From Thermoplasmata archaeon (GTDB lineage Archaea > Thermoplasmatota > Thermoplasmata > Halarchaeoplasmatales > Halarchaeoplasmataceae), in contig PWHR01000026.1 in assembly GCA_003554965.1 (NCBI GenBank), forward strand, positions 1-61,193: a stretch of DNA of 61,193 nt, given 5' to 3'. The position numbers were made by a program, and so were the translations under genes. The stretch's first letter is position 1, and the number at the start of each line of letters is the position of its first letter. This document shows positions 61,137-61,193 of this stretch, piece after piece. A model generated the notes under the pieces. The model ran no database searches. It was not told where the DNA came from and was given only the letters and a program-made list of their open reading frames with translations.

Positions 61137-61193
61137 GTGACATTCATCCCCACGGCAGAGCCGCAGGGTTTTCTGCCTCAACAAAAGTATAAA
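61137..61193 (-). ncRNA. Hairpin end of an omega RNA-like transcript (outer)
   Basis: Minus-strand stem CCCTGCGGC...GCCGTGGGG (61148-61168) followed by GATGAATGTCAC ending at 61137. The bases after it (TTCCACTCACCCC) would be the guide. It is probably the true right end of a TnpB element that continues beyond the window; the second end at 60847 then lies outside it. Confidence 0.4.

Larger units (their letters stand above)
60847..61193 (-). mobile_element. IS200/IS605-type (TnpB) element 3' ends, partial
   Basis: A GC-richer stretch with two hairpin ends read on the minus strand. The first (61137-61168) reads CCC-GCGGC-TCT-GCCG-GGG then GATGAATGTCAC; the second (60847-60876) reads TCACCCT-TCT-AGGGTGA then AGGAGGACGTCAC, with a perfect 7-base stem. 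Such a stem followed by GA(T/C)G(A)xTGTCAC-type ends is characteristic of the right end of TnpB-only elements, which is also the 3' end of the omega RNA. The tnpB gene would lie beyond 61193. The two ends are about 290 bases apart, suggesting tandem or nested insertion or a decayed element. The open frame between them is not a recognisable TnpB. Confidence 0.5.

Noticed and set aside
1-61193. tRNA or rRNA genes
   Set aside because: I looked for T-arm strings such as GGTTCRAATCC with matching acceptor stems in intergenic regions and found none; a covariance search would be decisive.

Overview
The window reads as a piece of an archaeal chromosome. It encodes archaeal-only or archaeal-type information proteins (an MCM helicase, an NMD3-like protein, a Nop5/Nop56-type C/D RNP core protein, a DUF424 protein) and DUF835 and KaiC-like signalling proteins. 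Many genes have a TATA-like box about 25-30 bases before the start codon and no Shine-Dalgarno, as expected for leaderless transcripts; others have clear GGAGG/GAGGT sites. Base composition is AT-leaning. Secreted proteins are extremely acidic (Asp/Glu/Asn rich), while cytoplasmic ones are less so, which suggests a saline habitat. A euryarchaeal, possibly Thermoplasmatota-like, host is my inference and cannot be proved from the window.

Layout. 0-5 kb: metabolic and small genes (threonine synthase-like enzyme, aminotransferase class V protein, a tandem pair of membrane zinc-ribbon proteins with duplicated promoters, OsmC). 4.9-18.8 kb: a large AAA/TPR regulator diverges from a 3,550-residue secreted subtilisin-like protease that carries many beta domains, a long coiled-coil stalk and a C-terminal membrane anchor. 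19-25 kb: cold-shock protein, a membrane methyltransferase and a glycosylation/lipid-sugar group (GT-C-like protein, two glycosyltransferases, a flippase-like protein). 25-34.5 kb: acidic surface proteins. This part includes a patch of broken gene fragments (27.2-29.5 kb) around a GLUG-type surface protein, and a run of four envelope proteins ending in a membrane protein with zinc ribbons and a DUF835 domain.

34.6-40.3 kb is a signalling block: RHH protein plus KaiC-like ATPase (4-base overlap), a receiver-histidine kinase hybrid, a soluble DUF835 protein with a possible leader ORF, CheA and CheB. No CheW, CheY, CheR or receptor gene lies in the window. 40.4-46.4 kb holds replication and ribosome/RNA genes (mcm, DUF424, nmd3, nop5, DUF2284, a PRC-barrel-like protein). 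46.4-49.1 kb is a four-gene 2-oxoacid:ferredoxin oxidoreductase operon read leftwards (ferredoxin, alpha, beta, gamma). 49-60.8 kb holds a CPBP membrane protease with zinc ribbons, an acyl-CoA ligase, an InlB-like repeat surface protein with a zinc-ribbon tail, an RND/MMPL exporter, a second flippase-like protein, a coiled-coil protein and a DtxR-family regulator. The right edge (60.85-61.19 kb) is GC-richer and carries two hairpin ends of the kind found at the 3' end of IS200/IS605 TnpB elements.

Main points of interest: (1) the single-chain protease-stalk-anchor protein, which resembles in architecture a fusion of the two-component tetrabrachion/protease idea; (2) the block linking DUF835 proteins, a KaiC-like ATPase and CheA/CheB beside an envelope operon whose last gene also carries DUF835; (3) the relic of a class II aminoacyl-tRNA-synthetase-like gene split around a surface-protein gene between short direct repeats; (4) the tandem TnpB-type ends. 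No tRNA, rRNA or CRISPR array was seen.
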